From contig NZ_JANUHA010000001.1 in assembly GCF_024753255.1 (NCBI RefSeq), positions 62,001 to 126,000 of the forward strand: a DNA stretch of 64,000 nt. Reading direction: 5' to 3'. This DNA is from Massilia agri. GTDB lineage: Bacteria > Pseudomonadota > Gammaproteobacteria > Burkholderiales > Burkholderiaceae_D. The stretch's first letter is position 1. Every line of letters begins with the position of its first letter. A model generated the notes under the pieces. The model was not told the origin of the DNA, ran no database searches, and saw only the letters and a list, made by a program, of their open reading frames with translations. The translations under genes were made by a program, and so were the position numbers. Positions 44,156-53,600 of the stretch are shown piece after piece.

Positions 44156-46006
44156 ATGCCACTGCCAAAAATGCCCACGAAGCCGGCCACCATGCTGCTG
44201 GCAAAAGATTACCCGAAGGCTGAACCGGGCAAGTCGCCCGTGCGCCCGGCGTCCGCCAAGACCGACGCCGACCTCGAAGACCTGATCAGCGGCCAGGCCG
44301 TGCCGACGCCGAAAGCGGGCAAGGCGCGCAAGGGCAAGGCCGCCGCCAACGAACCATCCGTCGCTGCGGGTACCACCGGCACCGCCCCTGTGAACACCAT
44401 CGCCACGCCGAGCGCCCCAGCCCCCGCTGGCGAAGCGCCGCTGGCCAAGGCGCCCGCCCGCAAGTCGAAGGACAGCGCCACCGCGCGCCTTCCGGATGTC
44501 CGTACCCGTGAAACCGACGCCGATCTGCCGCATCCGGCCAAGCACAAGCCGGTCGAAGTCACCGTCAAATCGTCCACCAGCCGCAAGGCCGACAAATCCG
44601 GCACCACCAAGGTCTTCGTGCTCGACACGAACGTGCTGATGCACGATCCGACCTCGCTGTTCCGCTTCGAGGAACACGACGTCTACCTGCCGATGATGAC
44701 GCTGGAAGAGCTCGACAACCACAAGAAGGGCATGTCGGAAGTCGCGCGCAATGCGCGCCAGGTGGCGCGCACCCTGGATGCCCTGATCGCGAATGTCGAT
44801 GACGATGCCATCGAAGCCGGCATCCCGCTGGCCAAGCTCGGCAACAAGGATGCCCGGGGCCGCCTCTACTTCCAGACCAACCTGGATTCCGCGCCCTTGC
44901 CGGAAGGCCTGCCGGAGGGCAAGGCCGACAACCAGATCCTGGGCGTGGTGCGTGCGCTCGAAGACCGGATGGCCGGCCGCGCCATCGTGCTGGTGTCGAA
45001 AGACATCAATATGCGCATCAAGGCGCGCGCCCTGGGCCTGCCGGCCGAGGACTACTTCAACGACCACGTGCTGGAAGACACCGACCTGCTGTACTCGGGC
45101 ATCGTCCAGCTGCCGGACGATTTCTGGAACAAGCATGGCAAGGACATGGAGTCCTGGCAGGAAAACAGGAACGGCAACTCGGCCACTTTCTACCGCGTGA
45201 CCGGCCCCGTGATTCCGACCCTGCTCGTGAACCAGTTCGTGTTCATGGAACCGCAGAATGGCGAAGCGCCCTTCTATGGTCAGGTGAAACAGATCAACGG
45301 CAAGACCGCCGTCTTCCAGACCCTGCGCGACTACAGCCACAACAAGAACAATGTCTGGGGCATCACGGCGCGCAACCGCGAGCAGAACTTCGCCCTGAAC
45401 CTGCTCATGAATCCGGAGTGCGATTTCGTCACCCTGCTCGGCCAGGCGGGTACGGGTAAAACCCTGCTGGCCCTGGCCGCTGGCCTGGCCCAGGTGCTGG
45501 AAACCAAGCAGTACAACGAGATCATCGTCACCCGCGTCACCGTGCCGGTGGGCGAGGACATCGGCTTCCTGCCGGGTACCGAGGAAGAGAAGATGTCGCC
45601 GTGGATGGGCGCTTTCGACGACAACCTCGAGGTGCTGATGAAGTCCGACAGCGACGGCGGCGACTGGGGCCGCGCCGCGACCCAGGACCTGATCCGCTCG
45701 CGCATCAAGATCAAGTCCCTGAACTTCATGCGTGGCCGTACTTTCGTGAACAAGTTCCTCATCATCGACGAGGCGCAGAACCTGACGCCGAAGCAGATGA
45801 AGACCCTGGTCACGCGCGCCGGTCCCGGCACCAAGATCCTGTGCCTCGGTAACATCGCCCAGATCGACACGCCTTACCTCACCGAAGGCTCGAGCGGCCT
45901 GACCTATGTGGTCGACCGCTTCAAGGGCTGGGGCCACAGCGGCCACGTCACCCTGGCGCGCGGCGAACGCTCGCGCCTGGCGGACCACGCCAGCGACGTG
46001 CTCTGA
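44156..46006 (+). CDS. PIN-PhoH ATPase (PhoH2-type)
   Basis: About 616 aa. A basic, Ala/Pro/Lys-rich disordered N-terminus (to about residue 150) precedes a PIN nuclease domain (VFVLDTNVLMHDP, LEELDNHKKG, SKDINMRIKA). The C-terminal PhoH ATPase has Walker A GQAGTGKTLLALA and Walker B FLIIDEAQNLTPKQM. PhoH2 proteins act as RNA helicase/RNases in some bacteria. ATG 44156 is chosen after AGAGAACAAG; 44114 is possible. Confidence 0.92.
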   Translation: MPLPKMPTKPATMLLAKDYPKAEPGKSPVRPASAKTDADLEDLISGQAVPTPKAGKARKGKAAANEPSVAAGTTGTAPVNTIATPSAPAPAGEAPLAKAPARKSKDSATARLPDVRTRETDADLPHPAKHKPVEVTVKSSTSRKADKSGTTKVFVLDTNVLMHDPTSLFRFEEHDVYLPMMTLEELDNHKKGMSEVARNARQVARTLDALIANVDDDAIEAGIPLAKLGNKDARGRLYFQTNLDSAPLPEGLPEGKADNQILGVVRALEDRMAGRAIVLVSKDINMRIKARALGLPAEDYFNDHVLEDTDLLYSGIVQLPDDFWNKHGKDMESWQENRNGNSATFYRVTGPVIPTLLVNQFVFMEPQNGEAPFYGQVKQINGKTAVFQTLRDYSHNKNNVWGITARNREQNFALNLLMNPECDFVTLLGQAGTGKTLLALAAGLAQVLETKQYNEIIVTRVTVPVGEDIGFLPGTEEEKMSPWMGAFDDNLEVLMKSDSDGGDWGRAATQDLIRSRIKIKSLNFMRGRTFVNKFLIIDEAQNLTPKQMKTLVTRAGPGTKILCLGNIAQIDTPYLTEGSSGLTYVVDRFKGWGHSGHVTLARGERSRLADHASDVL

Positions 46007-46026
46007 GCGCATCAAGCCATTGTCCG

Positions 46027-46060
46027 AAACGCCCGCTCCCACAAGCGGGCGTTTTTCTTT
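46027..46060 (+). terminator. Terminator after phoH2
   Basis: AAACGCCCGCT/AGCGGGCGTTT stem, loop CCCACA, then TTCTTTT. Confidence 0.92.
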
Positions 46061-46081
46061 TCAGCCCTCCATTCACCACGC

Positions 46082-46864
46082 ATGCTTTTTCTTCTCAAGC
46101 TCCTGCTCGTCCCAACCCTGATCGCCCTCGTCACCCTGGCCGGCCGCCGCTGGGGTCCCGCCGTCGCCGGCTGGCTGTCGGCCTTTCCCATCGTCGCCGG
46201 TCCCATCCTGCTGGCGATCGCCCTCGAACAGGGCGCGGCCTTCGCCGCGGTCGCCGCCGCCAACACCCTGGTGGCGGTGCTGGCCATCCTCGTCTTCAGC
46301 GTCGCCTACGCACGCAATGCCCGGCGCGGCATGCCGCGGGCGATGCTGGCTGCGCTGCTGGCCTATGCGCTGGCGGTCGCCGTGCTGCAGGCGGTGCCAC
46401 TGCCGCTGTGGGCGGGTTTCCCTGCCGTGCTGGCCGGCCTGCTGGTGGCGCCGTATCTGTTCGGCCCCACGCCGGAACAGCAGCCTGGCGCCGGCAGGGA
46501 GGCGAACGACCTGCCCTGGCGCATGCTGGCCGGCGCCATCCTTTCCCTGAGCGTCACCTATGCCGCCGCTTCGCTCGGTCCGCGCCTCTCCGGCCTGTTC
46601 GCGATGTTCCCCGTAATGAGCACGGTGCTGGTCGGCTTCTCGCACCGCGCCAACGGGCCCGGCTTCGCGGTCGCCCTGCTGCGCGGGATGATCAAGGGCT
46701 ATTTCGCCTTCGCAGTGTTCTGTGTGGCCCTGTCGCTGCTGCTGGGGGAACAGGCGATCGGCACCGCCTTCCTGCTTGCAACCGGGGCCGCCATGCTCGT
46801 GCAGTTCGCTGTGAAATGGTGGATCGGTGCGCCGCAGCGTGCCAGCCGGCCCAACGCGACTTAA
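46082..46864 (+). CDS. Polytopic membrane protein of unknown function
   Basis: 260 aa with about eight hydrophobic helices in two similar halves. The pattern GRRWGPAVAGWLSAFPIVAGPIL near the start is echoed by GPRLSGLFAMFPVMSTVLVGF in the second half, suggesting an internal duplication. No transporter family is recognised with confidence. Confidence 0.65.
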   Translation: MLFLLKLLLVPTLIALVTLAGRRWGPAVAGWLSAFPIVAGPILLAIALEQGAAFAAVAAANTLVAVLAILVFSVAYARNARRGMPRAMLAALLAYALAVAVLQAVPLPLWAGFPAVLAGLLVAPYLFGPTPEQQPGAGREANDLPWRMLAGAILSLSVTYAAASLGPRLSGLFAMFPVMSTVLVGFSHRANGPGFAVALLRGMIKGYFAFAVFCVALSLLLGEQAIGTAFLLATGAAMLVQFAVKWWIGAPQRASRPNAT

Positions 46865-46895
46865 AATAGCCGGGTCCAAACACGAGGAGACATCC

Positions 46896-47261
46896 ATGCC
46901 GCACATGCTGTTGATCCACGAACCGGTCGGCCAGCGCGCCGCCCGCAGCGAACTTGAAGGCCGCGCCCTCTACGAGCGCATGCTCGGATGGGGCGACGAA
47001 CTGCGCGAGCGCGGCCTGCTGCTCGCCGCCGAATCGCTGATGGGCACGGAAAAGTCGGCGCGCGTGAGCATCCCGGGCGGGAAACTGCGCATCGTCGACG
47101 GCCCCTTCGCCGAGGCCAAGGAGATGGTGGGCGGCTTTTTCCTGGTCGACGTCGACACCCACGAGGAAGCGGTGGCGCTGGCGCAAGCCTGTCCGGCTGC
47201 CGAATGGGCGACCGTCGAGGTCAGGGGACTGGGGCCCTGCTTCGTTCGCCAGCCCGGCTGA
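46896..47261 (+). CDS. YCII/DGPF-domain protein
   Basis: 121 aa. The signature IVDGPFAEAKEMVGGFFLVD is the DGPF motif, and the ferredoxin-like fold is typical of YciI relatives. GAGGAG precedes the ATG at 46896. Proteins of this family are encoded with ECF42 sigma factors, as here. Confidence 0.88.
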   Translation: MPHMLLIHEPVGQRAARSELEGRALYERMLGWGDELRERGLLLAAESLMGTEKSARVSIPGGKLRIVDGPFAEAKEMVGGFFLVDVDTHEEAVALAQACPAAEWATVEVRGLGPCFVRQPG

Positions 47262-47279
47262 AAAAAATTCCGCAGGCGA

Positions 47280-47306
47280 TGTCGAATCGCCGGTCCGCCC
47301 TTCGTC
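47280..47306 (+). promoter_or_regulatory. Candidate ECF42-type promoter
   Basis: TGTCGA (47280-47285), 17 bp, CGTC (47303-47306). This matches the promoter type reported for ECF42 sigma factors (TGTCGA in the -35 region, CG[A/T]C in the -10 region). It lies 40 bp before the second DGPF gene and upstream of the sigma gene itself, implying autoregulation. Confidence 0.7.
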
Positions 47307-47345
47307 GTAGGGAATGTAAGCCCAATCCACGACAAGGAGACCACG

Positions 47346-47741
47346 ATGCGGTTCATGATCATCGTCAAGGCGACAGCGGACACGGAAGCCGGCATCCTGC
47401 CGAGCGACCAGCTGTTCGCCGCCATGCACGACTACAACCAGGAGCTGGCCCGGGCCGGCGTCCTGCTCGAAGCCAATGGCCTGCGCCCCAGCCGGGACGG
47501 CTGGCGCATCCGCTACCACGAAGGGCGCCGCTCCTTTACCGACGGTCCCTTCACCGAGACCAAGGAGCTGATTGCCGGCTACACGCTGATCCAGGTGCGG
47601 TCGCGCGACGAGGCGATGGAATGGTCGCGCCGCTTCCCCGCCCCGCATGGCGAGATGGTTGACGCGGACATCGAAGTTCGCCCGCTCTACGAGCTCGAGG
47701 ACCTGCGCACGCCCTGCCCCGCCAGCCATGCCGCCGCCTGA
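47346..47741 (+). CDS. YCII/DGPF-domain protein
   Basis: 131 aa. FTDGPFTETKELIAGYTLIQV carries the DGPF motif, and the start MRFMIIVKATADTEAG is typical. It is the first gene after the candidate ECF42 promoter and has AAGGAGACC as ribosome binding site. The enzyme activity, if any, is unknown. Confidence 0.9.
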   Translation: MRFMIIVKATADTEAGILPSDQLFAAMHDYNQELARAGVLLEANGLRPSRDGWRIRYHEGRRSFTDGPFTETKELIAGYTLIQVRSRDEAMEWSRRFPAPHGEMVDADIEVRPLYELEDLRTPCPASHAAA

Positions 47742-47752
47742 AAGGACATACC

Positions 47753-48169
47753 ATGAAAAAGCAGCTTGCCATCACCCTCCCGGTGCGGGGCCTCGCACGC
47801 AGCCAGGCCTTCTTCACCGCCCTGGGCTTCACCTTCAATCCGCAGTTCAGCAGCGAGCAGGGCTCCGGGATGAACCTCTCCGATGACATCTATGTCATGC
47901 TGGTCAAGGAAGCCTTCTTCGGCACCCTGACGAAGAAGCCCATGGCCGATCCGCGCAGCAGCACCATTGCCCTGCTCTGCCTGTTCTGCGACAGCCGCGA
48001 GGAAGTCGACGCCATGGCCGCCAGGGCCCAGTCGCTCGGCGCCACCCTGCCGGAAGACCCGGAAGACCATGGCTTCATGTACCAGCACGGCTTCGAAGAC
48101 CTCGACGGCCATATGTGGGCGCTGACCCATATCGCCGAGATGCCCGCGCAGCAACCGGCCGCCGCTTGA
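47753..48169 (+). CDS. VOC-family (glyoxalase-fold) protein
   Basis: 138 aa. LPVRGLARSQAFFTALGFTFNPQ opens the beta-alpha-beta-beta-beta VOC module, and GFMYQHGFEDLDGHMWALTHI ends it with the usual E/D-x-D-GH-xW motif. It is 11 bp after the DGPF gene and about half identical to the next gene, so it is a tandem duplicate. Confidence 0.9.
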   Translation: MKKQLAITLPVRGLARSQAFFTALGFTFNPQFSSEQGSGMNLSDDIYVMLVKEAFFGTLTKKPMADPRSSTIALLCLFCDSREEVDAMAARAQSLGATLPEDPEDHGFMYQHGFEDLDGHMWALTHIAEMPAQQPAAA

Positions 48170-48207
48170 TGTCGCCAACTTTTTGATCACCCTGAAAGGA
48201 GACAAGC

Positions 48208-48642
48208 ATGAACCAGCAGATCTACGTCAACCTCCCGGTCAAGGACCTGGAACGCAGCAAGGCCTTCTTCGGCGCCCTCGGCTTTTCCTTCAACCCGCAG
48301 TTCAGCGACCAGAACGCGGCCTGCATGATCGTCAGCGACAGCATCTACGTCATGCTGCTGACCGAGCCCTTCTTCCAGGGTTTTACCAAGAAGCCGATCG
48401 CGGACGCGAAGAAAACCACCGAAGTGCTGATCTGCCTGTCTCGCGACAGCCGTGCGGCCGTCGACGACATGGCGGCCAGGGCCAAGGCGGCCGGCGGCGC
48501 CTGGCCGAACGAGCCGAAGGACTACGGCTTCATGTACCAGCACGGCTTCGAGGACCTCGACGGCCATATGTGGGAACTGGCATACATGGAGAGCATGCCG
48601 GAACAGCAGCCGGAATCCGCAGACGCGGGTGTCTCTATCTGA
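48208..48642 (+). CDS. VOC-family (glyoxalase-fold) protein, tandem paralogue
   Basis: 144 aa. VNLPVKDLERSKAFFGALGF and GFMYQHGFEDLDGHMWELAYM repeat the pattern of the preceding gene. AAAGGAGACAAGC is its ribosome binding site. The stop overlaps the sigma factor start by one base (TGATG). Confidence 0.9.
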   Translation: MNQQIYVNLPVKDLERSKAFFGALGFSFNPQFSDQNAACMIVSDSIYVMLLTEPFFQGFTKKPIADAKKTTEVLICLSRDSRAAVDDMAARAKAAGGAWPNEPKDYGFMYQHGFEDLDGHMWELAYMESMPEQQPESADAGVSI

Positions 48643-49913
48643 TGAACGCACAGGTCGAACGCAGCATCGCGGCCGTCTGGCGCATCGAGTCGGCGAAGAT
48701 CGTCGCCAGCGTTGCGCGCATGGTGCGCGACGTCGGCCTGGCCGAGGAGCTGGCCCAGGACGCCCTGGTCTCGGCCCTCGAGCACTGGCCGGCATCAGGC
48801 ATCCCGGACAATCCCGGCGCCTGGCTGATGACGACGGCGAAGCACGCCGCGCTCGACCGGATGCGGCGCGACCGCCTGCTGCAGCAGAAGCTGGAGCAGA
48901 TCGGTCTCGACCTCGAAGCACAGGAGGCCCTCGTGGTGCCCGATTTCGTCGACGGCCTCGATGCCCGGCGCAACGACGTCTTCCAGGACGACCTGTTGCG
49001 CCTGATGTTCACGGCCTGCCATCCGGTACTGTCGCTGGACGCGCGCCTGGCGCTCACCCTGAAGCTCCTGGGCGGCCTGTCCACCCAGGAGATCGCGCGC
49101 GCCTTCCTGGTGCCGGAAGCCACCATGGCCCAGCGCATCGTGCGCGCCAAGCGCACCCTCGGGGAGGCCGGCGTGCCCTTCGAACTGCCGCCGCCCGCCG
49201 AACTGGGCGAGCGCCTGGGCGCGGTGCTGGAGGCCGTCTACCTGATCTTCAACGAAGGCTATACCGCCACCGCGGGCGAGGACTGGATGCGGCCTGCCCT
49301 GGCGGACGAAGCCCTGCGCCTGGGCCGCATGCTGGCCGAGCTCGCGCCCGGCGAACCGGAAGCGCTGGGCTTGGTGGCGCTGATGGAACTGCAGGCCTCG
49401 CGCATGGGCGCGCGCCTCGATGCCGAGGGACGCCCGGTACTGCTGATGGACCAGGACCGCACGCGCTGGGACGGCGTGCTGCTGCGCCGCGGTCTGGCGG
49501 CCCTAGAACGGGCCGAAGGCCTCGGCCTGCCGCGTGGTCCCTATCTGCTGCAGGCCGCGATCGCCGCCTGCCACGCGCGCGCCCGCACTGCCGGGGAAAC
49601 CGACTGGCAGGCCATCGCCGGCCTGTATGCGGAGCTGGCGCAGGTGCAGCCTTCGCCCGTGGTCGAACTCAATCGCGCGGTGGCGGTGGGCATGGCCGAA
49701 GGGCCGGCCGCCGGCCTGGCGCTGGCCGACGCGCTGCTCGAAGAGGGAAAACTGCAGGGCTACCACTGGCTGCCCAGCGTGCGCGCCGACCTGCTCGCCA
49801 AGCTGGGACGACGCGACGAGGCGCGCAGCGAATTCGAGCGCGCGGCAGGCATGACCGCCAACAGCCGGGAACGCGCCTTGCTGCTCGAACGCGCCCGCGC
49901 CCAGCTGTCCTGA
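48642..49913 (+). CDS. ECF42-type RNA polymerase sigma factor with C-terminal extension
   Basis: 423 aa. Sigma region 2 (about 12-75) has VGLAEELAQDALVSALEHWP and GAWLMTTAKHAALDRMRR. Region 4 (about 115-165) has LKLLGGLSTQEIARAFLVPEATMAQRIVRAKRTL. A 250-residue TPR-like extension follows (LIFNEGYTATAG, LNRAVAVGMAEGP). That architecture and linkage to DGPF proteins define ECF42. No anti-sigma gene is next to it, as is usual for this group. Confidence 0.92.
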   Translation: MNAQVERSIAAVWRIESAKIVASVARMVRDVGLAEELAQDALVSALEHWPASGIPDNPGAWLMTTAKHAALDRMRRDRLLQQKLEQIGLDLEAQEALVVPDFVDGLDARRNDVFQDDLLRLMFTACHPVLSLDARLALTLKLLGGLSTQEIARAFLVPEATMAQRIVRAKRTLGEAGVPFELPPPAELGERLGAVLEAVYLIFNEGYTATAGEDWMRPALADEALRLGRMLAELAPGEPEALGLVALMELQASRMGARLDAEGRPVLLMDQDRTRWDGVLLRRGLAALERAEGLGLPRGPYLLQAAIAACHARARTAGETDWQAIAGLYAELAQVQPSPVVELNRAVAVGMAEGPAAGLALADALLEEGKLQGYHWLPSVRADLLAKLGRRDEARSEFERAAGMTANSRERALLLERARAQLS

Positions 49914-49923
49914 GAGATTCCTT

Positions 49924-50697
49924 CTAGCGGACCACGCAGTCGACCGCATTGGACGGCCCCGGCGGGCCGCCCGCGCCGCTTTCCGGCCCGGCGCCCGTGC
50001 CGTTGCCGAAGGATGGCGGCGGCACGAACTGCAGGCCCGGATTGTTCGGCACGATCACCGGTGGCTGGTTCACGTTCGGCACGTAGCCGAACTGTCCGGC
50101 GGAAAAGCCCAGCGAGCCGCCGCTGTTGGTCACGACGATCGCCCCGTCGCTGACCGAGACGTGCAGGCCCGGCGCCAGGGGTGTCGTGGCGCGGCCAGCC
50201 GGCGCCTCGGGCGGCACGTACTGCGCGATGAAGGTGGTGCCGCGGATGCCGATGGTGGCGTTCGGCGTCTTCAGGGAAAACTTCTCCTTGTTGCGCTTGC
50301 CCATCAGGCCGGTGATCGAACGCAGGCCGCCCTTCACCAGGTTGAAGCTGGCCTGGTCCCCGTCCGGTTTTCCTTCCTCATAGGCGAAGTCCTCGACCTT
50401 GAAGGTGGTCCCCGGGCGCAGCGTGATTTCGCTGTTGTCGATGAACCTGATCTGGGCGTAGGTGTTCTTCTCGGAGACCAGGGTATCGCCGCTCTCGATC
50501 TCGGACTTCAGGCCGAGCACCTTGACGCTGCCATCCGCCTTCTTCGCCATCAGCGGCCCGCTCAGGCGCTCGACCCTGCCCGCCACCTGGGCGGCCCAGG
50601 CCGCGTTGCCGAACACGAGGAGCGCCGCGAACAGCAGTGCGCTCCATGCGCTGGCCGCGCCCTTAGTTGCAGTACATTTTTGCAGCTGGTTTTTCAT
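49924..50697 (-). CDS. FecR-domain periplasmic protein
   Basis: 257 aa. The signal segment ends AAWAA. The FecR-type beta domain (about 45-175) has GRVERLSGPL, SGDTLVSEKNTYAQIRFIDNSEITLRPGT and TPNATIGIRGTTF. A Pro/Gly-rich tail follows. It starts 35 bp inside the end of the TpsA gene, so it belongs to the same transcript. No FecI sigma partner is near; it may bind the exoprotein or peptidoglycan, which is inference. It converges on the ECF42 gene with 10 bp between. Confidence 0.88.
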   Translation of the reverse strand: MKNQLQKCTATKGAASAWSALLFAALLVFGNAAWAAQVAGRVERLSGPLMAKKADGSVKVLGLKSEIESGDTLVSEKNTYAQIRFIDNSEITLRPGTTFKVEDFAYEEGKPDGDQASFNLVKGGLRSITGLMGKRNKEKFSLKTPNATIGIRGTTFIAQYVPPEAPAGRATTPLAPGLHVSVSDGAIVVTNSGGSLGFSAGQFGYVPNVNQPPVIVPNNPGLQFVPPPSFGNGTGAGPESGAGGPPGPSNAVDCVVR

Positions 50698-53600
50698 TCT
50701 GTGCTCCAGTATTCGGGCCCTGCGCCGGGCCGGCCTGCTTCTCCGATGGCTTGCGGCCGTCGCCGCCGCCATCGCCCGGACCGCTTTGCGCCGGCCCTGC
50801 CGGCGCGCGCTCCTGCGTGGTCGGGATGCGGGTATTGATCAGGTTGACCGCGGCCTGCTGGGCGGTGGCGACCGGCTTCTTGCCCTGCTCCTGGGTCGAC
50901 GGCGCCGGGTTGAACACGGTGCAGCGCGGGTCCGTCGGGTGGGCGCCGCAGAAGTCGGGCTGGGGCAGCACCGCTTCGCAGCCGGCGATGTTCGGGTTCA
51001 CCGCGCACTGCTCCAGCTTGGGCAACTGCACCGAGCAGCCCTGCAGCGTCGGGCTGCCGATGCACTGCTGCAGGGTCGGCAGCACGACCTGGCAGCCGGC
51101 CTTGGTCTTGTCGTTCACGCACTGCGACAGGGTCGGCAGGATGCCGACGCAGGACGCGTCGCCCGGCGTCACCAGGCAGGCATCGAAGGTCAGCTGCAGG
51201 ACCTGGGTGCAGCCTTCCAGGCCAGGCGTGGCCTTGCAGAGCGCCAGGGCCGGCAGGACGCCGGCGCAGCCGGCGCCGGTCGGGTTGGCCAGGCAGGCGT
51301 CGAAGGCGGCGCGCGCCAGCACCGGGGCGCAGCCGAGGATGTTGCCGTCGACGCGGCACTGCTCGAGTGGCGGCAGGATCTCGCCGCAGCCGGCGCCTTT
51401 CGGGTTCAGGATGCAGGCCTCGAGCTGCTCGCGCGCCAGCAGCACCGGGGCGCAGCCCAGGATGTTACCGTCGGCCTTGCACGCTTCGATGGTGGGCAGG
51501 ATCTCGCCGCAGCCCGCGCCTTTCGGGTTCAGGATGCAGGCCTCGAGCTTTTCACGCGCCAGCAGCACCGGGACGCAGCCCAGGATGTTACCGTCGGCCT
51601 TGCACGCTTCGATGGTGGGCAGGATCTCACCGCAGCCCGCGCCCTTCGGGTTCCGGATGCAGGCCTCGAGCTGCTCGCGCGCCAGCAGCACCGGGGCGCA
51701 GCCCAGGATGTTGCCATCAAGCTTGCAAGCCTCGTAGGTGGGCAGGATCTCGCCGCAGCCGGCGCCCTTCGGGTTCCGGATACAGGCGTCGAGCTTTTCG
51801 CGCGCTTCGATCACCACCGCGCAACCCAGGCGGTTCTGGTCGTTCCGGCAGGTGTCGTAGGGCGGCAGGATGGCGCCGCAGCCGGCGCCCTTCGGATTCT
51901 GGATACAGGCCAGCAGGGCCGCGCGTTCCATCACCACGGTACAGCCCAGGGTCGCCGGGTTGCGCTCGCAGGCGCCCGTCGTGGGCAGCACCTGGCCGCA
52001 CTGCGGGCCGTCCATATTGGCGATGCATTCGCGGGTCTTCGCTTCCAGCACGGCGCCGCAGCCATTCGTGCTCGGGTTGCTGATGCAGGTGTCCAGCGGC
52101 GGTGTCGGGATGGGATCGGGCCTGTTCGTGTTGGTCACGCTCAGCTTGTCCGGGCTCGACACCACCACGCTGCCCGCGGCGATCGAGGTGCTGCCGCCGG
52201 TGATGCTGATGTTGCCCGAGCCGGATGCCACCCGGGCGGAGCTGGTGACGGTCAGCGCCCCGTTGTTATCCGCCAGCAGGCGGATGTTGCCGCTCTCGGT
52301 GCTCACATTGCCGGCAATGGTCATCGGGCTGTGGGTCACCAGGCTGATGTCGCCGCTCCTGGTCATGACGCCCTGGCCTTCGCCCGTGGTCTCGGTCACG
52401 GTCAGGCCGCCGAAGCTTTCGACCGAGATCGCGCCGCTGTTGCCGGCGCCCGCCTGCACCACGTCGCGCAGGATCACGGCGCGGTCGTTCACGATATTGA
52501 TCAAGGCGCTGCCGGTCTGGCTGTTCCATGCGGAGAGCACGCCGGCGCTGGTGCGCAGCGGGCTGCCGCTGGCGCCGATGCCGCCGCGCGAGGCCAGGTC
52601 AACGAAGTTGCCCTTGATGGTGCCGGCGCCTCGAATCGCGTCGGCGTCGATGAACACGGCCGCGCCCTCGATGCCGGCGCCCGCCGTCAGGGCGCCGCCC
52701 GTCAGGTCCACTTCGCTGTAGGCGCGCACGCCGCTTGCATCGGCGACCGCGCCGATGGCCATGGCGTCGCGCCAGTTGAAGCGGAAGTTGCCCATCGAGG
52801 CGCTGCCGGCCAGGGTGCCGACGCGGTTCACGCCGAGCATCTGGACCTGGGTGCCGGTTGCCAGCAGCTTCTGCGCCTGGATCGATGCCGCGCCGTTCTG
52901 GTACAGGGTGCCGTTCGAACGCAGGGTGATCTCGCCTGCCGCGTTCAGGTCGGCCCCCTCCTGCAGATCGATGCCGCTGCTGCCGGCGTCGATGGCGATG
53001 GCGTCGGAGGTCAGGTTGCCCAGCACGCGCACCGAACCGCCGCTCAGGGCGATCTTCCTGCCGGCAGTGATCGAGCCGGCGCCGTCGATCTGGATCGCGC
53101 CGCCGCCGAGGTGGGGATGCAGGGTGGCGGTGAAACGGCTGTCGGCGTCGCCCAGCACCACCGGCGCGTTGATGTTGATGGCGCCGCCGGTATCGATCGA
53201 CAGGTGGCCGCCCATGTCCAGGGTGTTGTCGATGCTGATTGCACCAAGGTGGGCGCTGTTGCCGATACTGATGCCGAAGGCCTCCATATTGGCCAACTGG
53301 GAGGGCTTGAGCGTCAGCGCGCCCGGGCTGTCGGTGCCGCGCACATTGATCGGGGTGCTGTTATTGAAGGTACTGAACGAGACGATCGGGAGCACGCCGT
53401 CTTCGCCGCGGACACGACCAAACAGGTCCATGCGCTCGGCCTTCAGGTCGATGTAGTTCGGGCTGCGCAGTTCGCCGCGCTCGCCCAGGGTCAGGCGGTT
53501 CCCGGCGCGCAGGTCGATGTCGCCTCCGGCGCTGATGCTGGCGTCGACGATCAGGTCGTTGCCGGCCTCGGCGCGCACACTGTGCTCCGTGTCGAGGTTG

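Noticed and set aside
48170..48206. Second ECF42 promoter before the VOC paralogue (TGTCGC near 48170)
   Set aside because: The -35-like word is imperfect and no CG[A/T]C is found at the right spacing.
50921..52087. CRISPR-like array
   Set aside because: The repeats are in-frame protein modules of varying sequence with no constant direct repeat and unique spacers. No cas gene is in the window.
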